Notes under the pieces: model-generated
The model's database searches: none
Seen by the model: the letters and a program-made list of their open reading frames with translations, nothing else
What the model was told of the DNA's origin: nothing
Translations under genes and position numbers: made by a program
Origin: Allobosea sp039673065
GTDB lineage: Bacteria; Pseudomonadota; Alphaproteobacteria; Rhizobiales; Beijerinckiaceae
Reading direction: 5' to 3'
NCBI RefSeq assembly: GCF_039673065.1
Contig: NZ_JBDJKW010000011.1
Span: 62,001 to 126,000, forward strand
Length of the DNA stretch: 64,000 nucleotides
Part shown: piece after piece, positions 55,222 to 63,718 of the stretch
Position numbering within the stretch: position 1 is the first letter of the stretch
Layout: every line of letters starts with the position of its first letter

Positions 55222-57291
55222 GTGAATAGCGGAATGTCGAAGATCATGGTGCTGCTGTTGGCCGTCGTCGCGTCAATCGTGGCGCTGCCGCTTGCCTCCG
55301 CCGTTCTGGCGGTGCTGCCGGCGGCTCCCCCGGTGCTCTGGACTGGCGCTGCCTGGATTGCCTTTGGCTGCGCGCATGTCGCGGCCTTCTTCGTCATTCC
55401 GCGGCTGCCGTCCGGATCGAACTCACTGAGAGCCGAGGTCAAGGCTGCGACGGTGTGGACCGTCGCCGGCGCCTGTCTGTGGCTGGTGCTGCTGTTCCTG
55501 ATGACGGGCAGCGCCTTCGCAGGGATGAGCCGCTGGCTCACGCTGGTTGCGGAGGCGGCTTTCCTGGTGGCGCTGCTGGCGGGCCTGATGGCGATCAGGG
55601 TCTTGCGTTCTGCTGTGGGGGCTCTGGGATTCCGGCTGGCGCTGGCGGCGGCGGTGTCCGTGGTGGTCTCCTCTTTGGTCGTTGCTGTCGTGCCGTTCGG
55701 GGCGGGGCCGTACGCGCCCCTGATTGCCGCAGGCCTTCTGCTGGCGAGCAATGTCATTGCCTTCTATGGTCTCGTGCTGCGGCGGCGGCCGAGCCTCGTT
55801 CCCTATGTGGCGGTGGCCGGTCTGGTCTGGATCGTCGCGGCCCATCTCGTCTGGTTGGGGGCACTGTTCCTGTCCGGACAGACCTTGCCGCCTCGCTGGC
55901 TACCGGTGTTGACGACCGCCCTGCAGTGGCTGCTCGCCATCGGCGCCCCTACCGGGCTTCAGATCCTGCTCAAGGCGCGAGAAGGCACGCTCTTCTATGA
56001 TCCGGCTCGCCGCGCCAGCCCGAATTCCGAGGTGCACGTCTTTCGTGGGACCGCGCAGGGAGCACGAACGGCATGGATTATTTCTTACGCGCAGGCCGCG
56101 AACCACCCGCGGGTCATCCGCCAGAGCAAGGCGCTGCTCGATGACGGGTGGCGCGTCGTCGTGTGCTCGAATGACGGCCATTCGGCGCGCCCGCCTGAAT
56201 GGACTTTCGTGCGCTTCGCCGATTCCGAGCCGTATCGGGACCAGTATCGTCAGCTGTTGCTTGCGCTGAACGTGCGCGCGCGCACGCTATGTGCCCATGG
56301 TCCGCGCTGGCTGTCGCGCCTGGCGGCGCATGTCCGGCAGGAGACGATCAACAACTGGCGCTACAACGCCACATCGATGTTGGATGTCCTGCGCGAGAAC
56401 CCGGACCTGAAGCCGGATCTCGTAATCTCACACGACTATTTCACTGCCAATGCCGGGTACAGGGTCGCCCGTGCCGCTGGTGCGAAATTCGCGATCGACT
56501 GTCAGGAATACGCGCCCATGCAGTATTCCTACGATCCTGAATGGCTGCGTTGGGAGCGTCCCTACATCGTCGAGATCCAGGACTACTATGTCCGCCGCGC
56601 CGATCTGGTCTTTACGGTCTGCGACGGCATTGCCGAACTGCTCAACAGCGAGCACAAGCTGAAGCAGCCGGTCGTGACAATCCGCAACGTGCCGATCAAG
56701 GAGCTCCAGCCGTTCCGTCCTGCCGGCGAGCGCATCAAGGTGCTCTATCATGGCGGGATATGGGGGGTGCGCGGTCTGCGTGAGACCATCCAGTCGATGC
56801 AATACTGGCGCCCGGAGTTCGATCTGATCCTGCGAGGGGACGGCGACGCGCCGTTCATCGCCGAGTTGCGCCAGCTCGCGCGCGAACTGGGCCTCGAAGA
56901 TCGCGTCAGCTTCGAGCCGCCAGTCCCCTTCAACGACATCATTCCGTCGGCAAACCAGGCGGATATTGGATACTTCTCCTACGACGACTATTCGCCGCAG
57001 ATTAAATTTGCTTTGCCCAACAAATTCTTCGAATTCATGATGGCGGGCCTGTGCATCTGCGTCAGCGATCTCGAAGAGGTGGCGAAGATCTGCGACGCCT
57101 ATAAGGTCGGGCGCTTGATACCGAAGCATTCGCCCGAGATGATCGCCCAGACCATCAACAGCTTCACCCGTGAGGAAATCGATCGCTTCAAGCGCGCATC
57201 GCTCGCGGCGGCCGATGTGCTCAACTGGGACCGTGAGCAGCTCCTCTATGTCGGAGCTTGTAACAAATTGTTTGTCGGCAGCACGCGATGA
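55222..57291 (+). CDS. 8-TM membrane module fused to an intact GT4-type glycosyltransferase
   Basis: 689 residues. Residues 1 to about 265 form eight helices (helix 7 with VWIVAAHLVWLGAL, helix 8 with RWLPVLTTALQW). From about 280 a GT4 domain follows: WIISYAQAANHPRVIRQSK, IDCQEYAPMQYSYDPEW (Gln in place of the usual His), CDGIAELLN, VLYHGGIWGVRGLRE and LPNKFFEFMMAGLCICV with Lys and Glu intact. The start is GTG 55222 (ATG 55234 is an alternative). Close relative of the C-terminal two-thirds of the preceding 1232-residue protein, so the pair probably arose by duplication. Confidence 0.86.
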   Translation: MNSGMSKIMVLLLAVVASIVALPLASAVLAVLPAAPPVLWTGAAWIAFGCAHVAAFFVIPRLPSGSNSLRAEVKAATVWTVAGACLWLVLLFLMTGSAFAGMSRWLTLVAEAAFLVALLAGLMAIRVLRSAVGALGFRLALAAAVSVVVSSLVVAVVPFGAGPYAPLIAAGLLLASNVIAFYGLVLRRRPSLVPYVAVAGLVWIVAAHLVWLGALFLSGQTLPPRWLPVLTTALQWLLAIGAPTGLQILLKAREGTLFYDPARRASPNSEVHVFRGTAQGARTAWIISYAQAANHPRVIRQSKALLDDGWRVVVCSNDGHSARPPEWTFVRFADSEPYRDQYRQLLLALNVRARTLCAHGPRWLSRLAAHVRQETINNWRYNATSMLDVLRENPDLKPDLVISHDYFTANAGYRVARAAGAKFAIDCQEYAPMQYSYDPEWLRWERPYIVEIQDYYVRRADLVFTVCDGIAELLNSEHKLKQPVVTIRNVPIKELQPFRPAGERIKVLYHGGIWGVRGLRETIQSMQYWRPEFDLILRGDGDAPFIAELRQLARELGLEDRVSFEPPVPFNDIIPSANQADIGYFSYDDYSPQIKFALPNKFFEFMMAGLCICVSDLEEVAKICDAYKVGRLIPKHSPEMIAQTINSFTREEIDRFKRASLAAADVLNWDREQLLYVGACNKLFVGSTR

Positions 57292-57324
57292 TTGCCGGTT
57301 CTGCGAACTTTTGGAGGCATTGCC

Positions 57325-58467
57325 GTGGCGCGTGACTGGGAACAGATCCAACGTACGTATCAGATCTGCACGCGCTGCGTGATGGATACGACCGACCCGG
57401 AGATCGCTTTCGATCACGACGGCATCTGCAATCACTGCACCGAGGTGGAGACTCGCTTCAAGCCACGCTGGTTCCCGGACGAGCGCGGCGTAGGCCTGCT
57501 CGGGCAGATGATCGAAGAGGTGAGGGCAAACGGCAAGGGCAAGCGTTACGATTCGATCATCGGCTTGAGTGGTGGCGTCGATAGCGCTTATCTCGCCGTC
57601 AAGGTTGCCGAATGGGGCTTGCGCCCGCTCGCCGTTCATGTCGACGCCGGTTGGAACTCGGAGATCGCGGTCAAAAATATCGATCAGATCGTGACGCGGG
57701 TCGGCCTCGACCTGCATACGCATGTGGTCGACTGGGACGAGATGCGTGACGTCCAGCTCGCTTTCATGCGGTCGAATGTTGCCAATCTCGACGTACCGCA
57801 GGACCATGCGTTCTTTGCGGCGCTCTACAATTATGCGTCGGCGAACGATATCCGCTATGTCATTAGCGGCTCGAACTACGCGACAGAAAGCATCCTGCCT
57901 GTCTCATGGGGCTATGATGCGATGGACGCGCGCCATCTCAGGACGATTCACGAGCGCTTCGGCACGATACCGCTCAAGACATTCCCCGTGGTCGACTTCC
58001 TGAAGTATCATTACACCTACCCCAAGAAGATGACAGTGCTGCGTCCACTGAATCTGATGCCCTACCGGAAAGACGACGCTATCGCTTATCTCGAGAAGAA
58101 CTATGGCTTCCGCTACTATGGCGGCAAGCATTATGAGTCACGCTGGACCCGGTTCTACGAAGGCTATTTCCTGCCTGCGAAATTCGGGTACGACAAACGT
58201 AAGGCGCATCTCTCGAGCATGATCGTCGCGGGGGAGATTACCCGCGATCAGGCGCTCAAGGAATTGGAAAAGGCGCTGTATACGGATAATGAATTGCAGG
58301 AGGATAAGGCATTCGTCGCGAAAAAGCTCGGCATAACCGTGGCCGAGCTCGACGATCTTGTCGTGCAGCCGCGCCGCTATTATTGGGATTACCCCAATAA
58401 TGAAGCGCGCGCGCGGCGTTTCCATGCGCTTCATGCCTCGCTTCAAAGGGTTGTCGGTCGCTTCTGA
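57325..58467 (+). CDS. N-acetyl sugar amidotransferase (WbpG/PseA family), first copy
   Basis: PP-loop ATPase of 380 residues. ICTRCVMDTTDPEIAFDHDGICNHC gives two Cys pairs (zinc ribbon), and GLSGGVDSAYLAVKVAEWGLRPL is the PP-loop. HVDAGWNSEIAVKNI and YGGKHYESRWTRFYE are family hallmarks. The enzyme adenylates a sugar acetamido group and replaces it with an amidine using ammonia from HisH/HisF. The GTG at 57325 follows GGAGG; a TTG 33 bases upstream gives a longer form. No hisH/hisF lies beside it; the pair at 35-36.4 kb would supply ammonia. Confidence 0.92.
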   Translation: MARDWEQIQRTYQICTRCVMDTTDPEIAFDHDGICNHCTEVETRFKPRWFPDERGVGLLGQMIEEVRANGKGKRYDSIIGLSGGVDSAYLAVKVAEWGLRPLAVHVDAGWNSEIAVKNIDQIVTRVGLDLHTHVVDWDEMRDVQLAFMRSNVANLDVPQDHAFFAALYNYASANDIRYVISGSNYATESILPVSWGYDAMDARHLRTIHERFGTIPLKTFPVVDFLKYHYTYPKKMTVLRPLNLMPYRKDDAIAYLEKNYGFRYYGGKHYESRWTRFYEGYFLPAKFGYDKRKAHLSSMIVAGEITRDQALKELEKALYTDNELQEDKAFVAKKLGITVAELDDLVVQPRRYYWDYPNNEARARRFHALHASLQRVVGRF

Positions 58468-58738
58468 AGCGATTAAGCGCAGGTGGTTGCAAGCTGAAAA
58501 TCTGCTTTGAGGCGCATGGGCTGTTGCTGGCAGCGAACATATCGCTCTCATTGCAGTTGTCATATTACTTGCCGGCAGACCGATTTTTGCCTCGCTGGGC
58601 TGGCATCTGTCAGTCGATGGCCTCTTTTGGCCATCGATCGTTTCATGGGCTCCTGCCGTCTTTGGAATCGAGCTATGGTGATACGGCCGAACGCGGAAGG
58701 CGTCCTGGCCGGCTGAACGACACGGACTTTTGAGGGCG

Positions 58739-59923
58739 ATGAGCATCATAACCCAGGCTTGGAGCCCCGACGGCAAAGTGCGCGCCTATCGCATGTGCAG
58801 TCGTTGCGTCATGGATACCACCGATCCGGCGATCACCTTCGACAAGGACGGTGTCTGCAGCCATTGCCAGCGGTTCGAACTCCAGATCAAGCCGCATTGG
58901 AAGCCGACGCCGGATGGAGCGAAGGAACTAGAGGCGATCGTTGCGGCCATCAAAGCCGAAGGGCAGGGGAAGCGATACGATTGCATCATCGGTCTCTCCG
59001 GGGGGGTAGATTCGTCCTATTTGGCCGTTAAGGTGGTGGAGTGGGGGCTCAGGCCGCTTGTTGTGCATGTAGATGCCGGCTGGAACTCTGAGCTGGCGGT
59101 CAAGAATATCGAGCAGATCGTGACCAAGCTCGAGCTCGATCTCGTCACCTGCGTGATCGACTGGGAGGACGTTAAGGAGCTGCACCTCGCGTTTCTGCGG
59201 GCCGGTCTGGCCAATCAAGACGTGCCCCAGGACCACGCCTTCTTCGCCGCTCTCTACCGGTACGCCACCGATGCCGGTATCCGCCATGTCATCAGCGGTA
59301 CGAATTATGCGACCGAAGGCGTACTGCCTCAATCCTGGGGCTATGATGCTATGGATGCGACGCATCTTCGCGCTGTTCATCGGAAATTTGGGACGAGAGC
59401 GTTGAATAGTTTTCCGATCATGTCTTTTTTCAAGTATTATTTTTATTTTCCTAAAGTACTTAAGATTAATGTCGTCGATCCTCTTAATTTTATTCCGTAT
59501 GAAAAGCAGGAAGCTATTGATTATCTTGAAGCTAATTTTGGCTGGCGATATTATGGCGGAAAACATTACGAGTCGCGCTGGACCCGGTTCATGCAGGCGC
59601 ATTATCTTCCCGCGAAATTTGGCTATGATAAGCGGAAAGCGCACTTGTCGAGCTTGATCGTGTCAGGCCAAATGAGCCGGGATTGTGCTCTGGCCGAACT
59701 TGCGAAGCCGCTATACACGGATAATGAGCTCTCCGAAGATATGGCCTTCGTCGCGAAGAAACTGAGCATCACTGTCGAGCAGCTCGAGGCCTTTATCGCT
59801 GAGAAGCCGCGCAATTATACCGAGTTTCCGACCAACGCCCTGCAGGTGAAATGGGGCTTGCGGGCTCTGCGTCTCATGCGGGCTCCCAGATGGCTCTTCA
59901 ACAAGCTGCTGGCGCGGCGGTGA
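58739..59923 (+). CDS. N-acetyl sugar amidotransferase (WbpG/PseA family), second copy
   Basis: 394 residues, tandem paralogue of the previous gene. MCSRCVMDTTDPAITFDKDGVCSHC and GLSGGVDSSYLAVKVVEWGLRPL are intact, as are HVDAGWNSELAVKNIEQ and YGGKHYESRWTRFMQ. The start ATG at 58739 follows GAGGG closely; a TTG nine bases upstream is possible. The interval 59401-59520 has only 35 G+C in 120 bases, far below its surroundings. It may amidate a different N-acetyl group or sugar than copy one. Confidence 0.9.
   Translation: MSIITQAWSPDGKVRAYRMCSRCVMDTTDPAITFDKDGVCSHCQRFELQIKPHWKPTPDGAKELEAIVAAIKAEGQGKRYDCIIGLSGGVDSSYLAVKVVEWGLRPLVVHVDAGWNSELAVKNIEQIVTKLELDLVTCVIDWEDVKELHLAFLRAGLANQDVPQDHAFFAALYRYATDAGIRHVISGTNYATEGVLPQSWGYDAMDATHLRAVHRKFGTRALNSFPIMSFFKYYFYFPKVLKINVVDPLNFIPYEKQEAIDYLEANFGWRYYGGKHYESRWTRFMQAHYLPAKFGYDKRKAHLSSLIVSGQMSRDCALAELAKPLYTDNELSEDMAFVAKKLSITVEQLEAFIAEKPRNYTEFPTNALQVKWGLRALRLMRAPRWLFNKLLARR
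59401..59520. other. AT-rich patch inside the second amidotransferase gene
   Basis: By eye count 15 of 60 bases (59401-59460) and 20 of 60 (59461-59520) are G or C, while surrounding DNA is mostly above 55 percent. The reading frame stays intact and codes for recognisable family sequence (MSFFKYYFYFPKVLK, DPLNFIPYEKQEAIDYLE). It suggests replacement by a segment from a lower-GC donor. Confidence 0.65.
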
Positions 59924-60030
59924 GAGCCGAGCTTTTTGGTGCGCACCATCCGATCGACCTTTCAACCGACTGACGATCCGTCCGGGCTGCTCGAGCAGAT
60001 GCCGAGGCCAGTTGCATTTCGACAGCTTCG

Positions 60031-61320
60031 ATGGGGCATCCTTTGACAACGGCACCGGCCGGTGGAGCGAGGCGGCCGCCGCGCATAGGCATCGTCTCTT
60101 TGTCGGCAATCCCCGACGATCCGCGGGTTCGGCGGCAGGGTGATCTTTTTGCCGCCCGGGGCTGGGAGGTTCATGCATTTGGGCTGCCTGGGGCGCTCTC
60201 GCGGGCGCCGGACTGGCCCATTTCGGCCCTCTCCAGCGCGGATTTGGACGATCAACCCCCGATTCTGGATAGTCAGGGCAATGCTCTGTGGGCGTCTCTA
60301 GGACGCAGCCGGAATGCGCGGCGTTTGCGGAAATACCTGCGGTTGGCGCAAGCGTGGATCGATAAGCGCCGCATGTCCGAGGCATATTGGGCGGTCGATC
60401 CGCGCTTCGCGGCCCTGTACGATCTGGCTAGGCACTGGAGGGCCGATATCTGGCTGGCGAACGACTGGAACATGCTTCCGATCGCCCAGCGGATCGCGCG
60501 GCAGCAAGGCGCTCTCTACGCCTATGACACCCATGAACTCGCCATGGACGAATATGCCCATCTCCGGCGCTGGCGGCTTCTCCAGAGACCCATCATTGCT
60601 GCGGTGGAGCGAAAGGGTAGTGCAGGCGCCAGCGTGACGAGCTGCGTCTCGCAAGGCATCGCCAATCACCTGCAGCAGTTCTATGGCCTGCGGGACAAGC
60701 CCCTTCTGATCCGCAACATGCCACACTACCGGGCATTTCCGCTGCGTCCTTGCGGCGAGACGATAGAGGTGCTCTATCACGGCGTCGTCTCTCCGGCGCG
60801 CGGACTGGAAGCCTGCATCGAAAGCGTTGCGCTGTGGCGGCCGGAGTTGCGTTTGACTATTCGCGGCTCCGGTCCGGCAGACTACCTTGCAGCGCTGCGC
60901 GAGCGGATCGAGGCGGCAGGTCTTGGCAAGCGTATCGTGCTCGCGCCGCCTGTCCCGATGATCGAGCTTGTGGAGGAAGCGGCCCGCTTCGATATAGGCT
61001 TGTTCGCGTTGCCGAGCCATTCGCAGCAGAACGTACATGTTCTGCCGAACAAGTTCTTCGAATACACCATGGCCGGCCTTGCGCTTTGCGTCTCCGACCT
61101 GCCGGAGATGACGGCTCTGCTGCGGCAGTACGATCTCGGTCGGCTGGTTCCCGAGGTTACTCCGCAGGCGATCGCGGCCACGATCAACGGCTTCGACCGG
61201 GTCGCCATTGATGCTCACAAGGCCAACGCGCTCGCTGCGGCAAAGGTTCTTAACTGGGAGGCGGAGGCCGATCGTTTCTATTCGGCGATCGCACGAGCCG
61301 TGCGCGCAGCCGACAACTGA
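60031..61320 (+). CDS. Glycosyltransferase family 4-like, soluble
   Basis: 429 residues with no membrane module. RIGIVSLSAIPDDPRVRRQGDLFAARGWEVHAF opens the domain. DTHELAMDEYAHL, CVSQGIANHL, VLYHGVVSPARGLEACIE and LPNKFFEYTMAGLALCV are intact, including Lys and Glu of the NKFFEY motif. It belongs to the same subfamily as the proteins at 33.7, 51.5 and 55.2 kb. Acts as a late glycosyltransferase of the repeat unit; specificity unknown. It ends 104 bases before a convergent glycosyltransferase gene. Confidence 0.87.
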   Translation: MGHPLTTAPAGGARRPPRIGIVSLSAIPDDPRVRRQGDLFAARGWEVHAFGLPGALSRAPDWPISALSSADLDDQPPILDSQGNALWASLGRSRNARRLRKYLRLAQAWIDKRRMSEAYWAVDPRFAALYDLARHWRADIWLANDWNMLPIAQRIARQQGALYAYDTHELAMDEYAHLRRWRLLQRPIIAAVERKGSAGASVTSCVSQGIANHLQQFYGLRDKPLLIRNMPHYRAFPLRPCGETIEVLYHGVVSPARGLEACIESVALWRPELRLTIRGSGPADYLAALRERIEAAGLGKRIVLAPPVPMIELVEEAARFDIGLFALPSHSQQNVHVLPNKFFEYTMAGLALCVSDLPEMTALLRQYDLGRLVPEVTPQAIAATINGFDRVAIDAHKANALAAAKVLNWEAEADRFYSAIARAVRAADN

Positions 61321-61424
61321 AATACGTCTGACACGGGCAGATCGCCCGCGTGGTTCGCCTACGCTGACGGGGCCGTCCGCGACCACTCGCCGGAGCAGCG
61401 CGCCGAGACATCGTCCTATATGCG

Positions 61425-62597
61425 CTATACTGTGTGAGCGACCCTTGCGACCAAGGTCAGAAGCTTGCCGCTTTCTGCCTGGAAATTCAGGATCTTCGCG
61501 CACCCAAGTGCAGCGCGTTTGTAAGAGTTGATGTCGGCGGCGTGGAGGCCGGTAAAGCAGGCGGCGATCGCCTGCGGCGTGTCTTCTCCGAGCAGCCGGC
61601 CGCAGTCGGTGGGCTCGATCACCTTGCGGATCTCGGGGAGGTCGCTGCTGACGATCATCAGCCCGGCCTGCATGTACTCGAAGATCTTGTTCGGCATGGC
61701 GAAGCGCGCATGCGTGGTGCTGTTCGCGAGCAGGAAGATGCCGATGTCGGCGGTCGCGGCAGCTGCGGCGACGACGTCGCCGGGGGCGACCGGCGGTTCG
61801 AAGGCGATGCGGTTCGCCTGGCCGCTCTGGGCGGCCAGCGTCTGCAACTGGCGATCGTAGCCGCCCTGGGCCGGGCCGCGGATCACCAGGCGCATGCTCT
61901 CGGGCCAGGCCGCGACGCTCTCGATCAGCGCCTCCAGCCCGCGCCGCGGCACGACGACGCCGTGATAGAGCACGGTGATGACGGAGCCTGTCGGGCGGAA
62001 GGGCGTGTGCCGGTACGGCGGCATGTTGGCCACCACCAGCGGCGTCTGCGGGAGGCGATAGCGCGTCGCCAGCGCCTCGGCGATGCCGGGGCTCACGGTC
62101 ATCACCGCGTCGACGCGGGCGATGCCGCGGCGCTCGATCTCGCCGACATGGCGCTGCGCCAGCAGGCGCCAGCGGGCGCTGTCGGCGAACTCCTCGCTGG
62201 CGAATTCGTGGCTGTCGTAGATCACGCGGGCGCCGAGCCGGTCCTTGGCGGCCAGCGCGATGGGCAGGGCGCGCCAGTCATTGGCGATGACGAGGTCCGG
62301 CCGGAAGGCCAGCAGGGCGCGGCGCGCCGCGAGCCTGGTTATCGAAAGCCAGTAAAGGGGGGCTGCGGTCGCCGGCAGCCAGGTCGCCGGCGCCTGCCGC
62401 GCCGCCATGCCATAGCGCACGCGCCAGTCGGCGCCGGGGCCGGGCAGGGTGGTCACCTTGACGGGCGGCGTGTCGGGCAGCGGCGCCTGGGCGAGGATCT
62501 CGACGGTGTGGCCGGCCTTGGCCAGCAGTGCGGCATGGCGCAGTACGCGCGAATCATGGCGCAGCGGCGAGATGCAGAGCAAGGCGATGCGGCTCAC
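61425..62597 (-). CDS. Glycosyltransferase family 4-like
   Basis: 390 residues on the minus strand. RIALLCISPLRHDSRVLRHAALLAKAGHTVEIL, YDSHEFASEEFADS, VSPGIAEAL, VLYHGVVVPRRGLEALIE and MPNKIFEYMQAGLMIVS show the locus subfamily, with Lys and Glu present. The start ATG overlaps the next upstream gene's stop (ATGA). Probably a glycan glycosyltransferase translated with the one at 62594-63718. Confidence 0.86.
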   Translation of the reverse strand: MSRIALLCISPLRHDSRVLRHAALLAKAGHTVEILAQAPLPDTPPVKVTTLPGPGADWRVRYGMAARQAPATWLPATAAPLYWLSITRLAARRALLAFRPDLVIANDWRALPIALAAKDRLGARVIYDSHEFASEEFADSARWRLLAQRHVGEIERRGIARVDAVMTVSPGIAEALATRYRLPQTPLVVANMPPYRHTPFRPTGSVITVLYHGVVVPRRGLEALIESVAAWPESMRLVIRGPAQGGYDRQLQTLAAQSGQANRIAFEPPVAPGDVVAAAAATADIGIFLLANSTTHARFAMPNKIFEYMQAGLMIVSSDLPEIRKVIEPTDCGRLLGEDTPQAIAACFTGLHAADINSYKRAALGCAKILNFQAESGKLLTLVARVAHTV

Positions 62598-63718
62598 GGG
62601 GCGGGCTCCGCCGGCTTGCCGCCGCTCGCGGGCAGCGTCCGGCGCAGCACGGTGTCGATCTGGCGGCCGCGCTGGTGCCAGCTCGCCTCGCGCTCGACAT
62701 AAGCCGCGCCGCGGGCGCCCATGGCTTGCGCCTGCGGATCGGCGGCCAGCGCCGCCACGGCGGCGGCGAGCGCCTGTGGGGCCGCCGGGGGCACGATCAG
62801 CCCGGCGCCGGCGCCACGCACCAGCTCGGCCTGGAAGGGCAGGTCGCTGACGATGACGGGGATGCCGCAGGCCATCGCCTCGTAGAGCTTGAGCGGGGCG
62901 ACGCCTGAGGCCGAGCGCCCATCTTGGTCCTCGATGACGCAGAGCGCCGCCAGCGCGCCGCGCAGCACGGGCGGCACGTCCCCATAGGCTTGGCGGCCAA
63001 GCCAGAGCAGGCGCCCGTCAGCGGGGACGCCGGCGAGCCGCTCGCGCTCAATGCCGTCGCCGACGATGACGAGGCGGACGTCGCGCGGCCAGCCCGGGTC
63101 GGCGAGCGCCGCCAGCATGGTGCCGATGCCGTGCCAGGCGACGAGGCCGCCGACGAAGGCGACATAGCGCCCCTCCAGCCCGGCATCCGGCCCGTCGGGG
63201 CAGAAGAGCGTGGTGTTGGCGCCGTTGGGCACGACGCTGACGCGGTCATGGCCGGCGAAGCGCCGGGCCCAGTCGGCCAGTCCGTCGGTGACGGCGAAGA
63301 GATGGTCGGCCCGGCGATACTGCGCCCGGTAGAGCCAGGCGAAGAGCGGCGCGAACAGTTTCAGCGCGGGATAGGTCACCCCGATATCGGCCGGCGTGCC
63401 GTTGATCTCCTGGAAGACCGGCTGGCCGAGCCGGCGCGCCCACAGGACGGCCGGCAGCGCCATGAAATGCGAGCGGACGAAGAGGGCGTCGAAGCGCGGG
63501 AGATCGCGGATCAGGCGGAGCTGGACGCGTGCGTAGCCGGCGAGGCGGCGCGCATAGGAGGAGCGCGCGCTGGCGCCGCCGCTGGTCGTGGCGAAGAGCT
63601 CGACCGCCCAGCCGGCCTCGCGCAGGCTGGCGACGATCTCGTCGATATGCGTCTGGGAGGCCTGGCCGGGTCGCGGCGTCTCGAGCGAGAGATAGGCCAG
63701 CCGCGGCCGGCCGCTCAT
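62594..63718 (-). CDS. Glycosyltransferase family 4
   Basis: 374 residues, classical GT4 fold. YLSLETPRPGQASQTHIDEIVASLREAGW opens the acceptor domain, VVPNGANTTLFCPDGPD is the interdomain region, and PLKLYEAMACGIPVIVSDLPFQAELV is the usual nucleotide-sugar site (E-x7 type). Translationally coupled on both sides (ATGA at each end), between the aminotransferase and another glycosyltransferase. Not a member of the NKFFEY subfamily. Specificity unknown. Confidence 0.9.
   Translation of the reverse strand: MSGRPRLAYLSLETPRPGQASQTHIDEIVASLREAGWAVELFATTSGGASARSSYARRLAGYARVQLRLIRDLPRFDALFVRSHFMALPAVLWARRLGQPVFQEINGTPADIGVTYPALKLFAPLFAWLYRAQYRRADHLFAVTDGLADWARRFAGHDRVSVVPNGANTTLFCPDGPDAGLEGRYVAFVGGLVAWHGIGTMLAALADPGWPRDVRLVIVGDGIERERLAGVPADGRLLWLGRQAYGDVPPVLRGALAALCVIEDQDGRSASGVAPLKLYEAMACGIPVIVSDLPFQAELVRGAGAGLIVPPAAPQALAAAVAALAADPQAQAMGARGAAYVEREASWHQRGRQIDTVLRRTLPASGGKPAEPAP

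Noticed and set aside
58468..58738. A small gene between the two amidotransferase genes
   Set aside because: The short open stretches there have no ribosome-binding site or family sequence; it is best read as a spacer that may hold a promoter.
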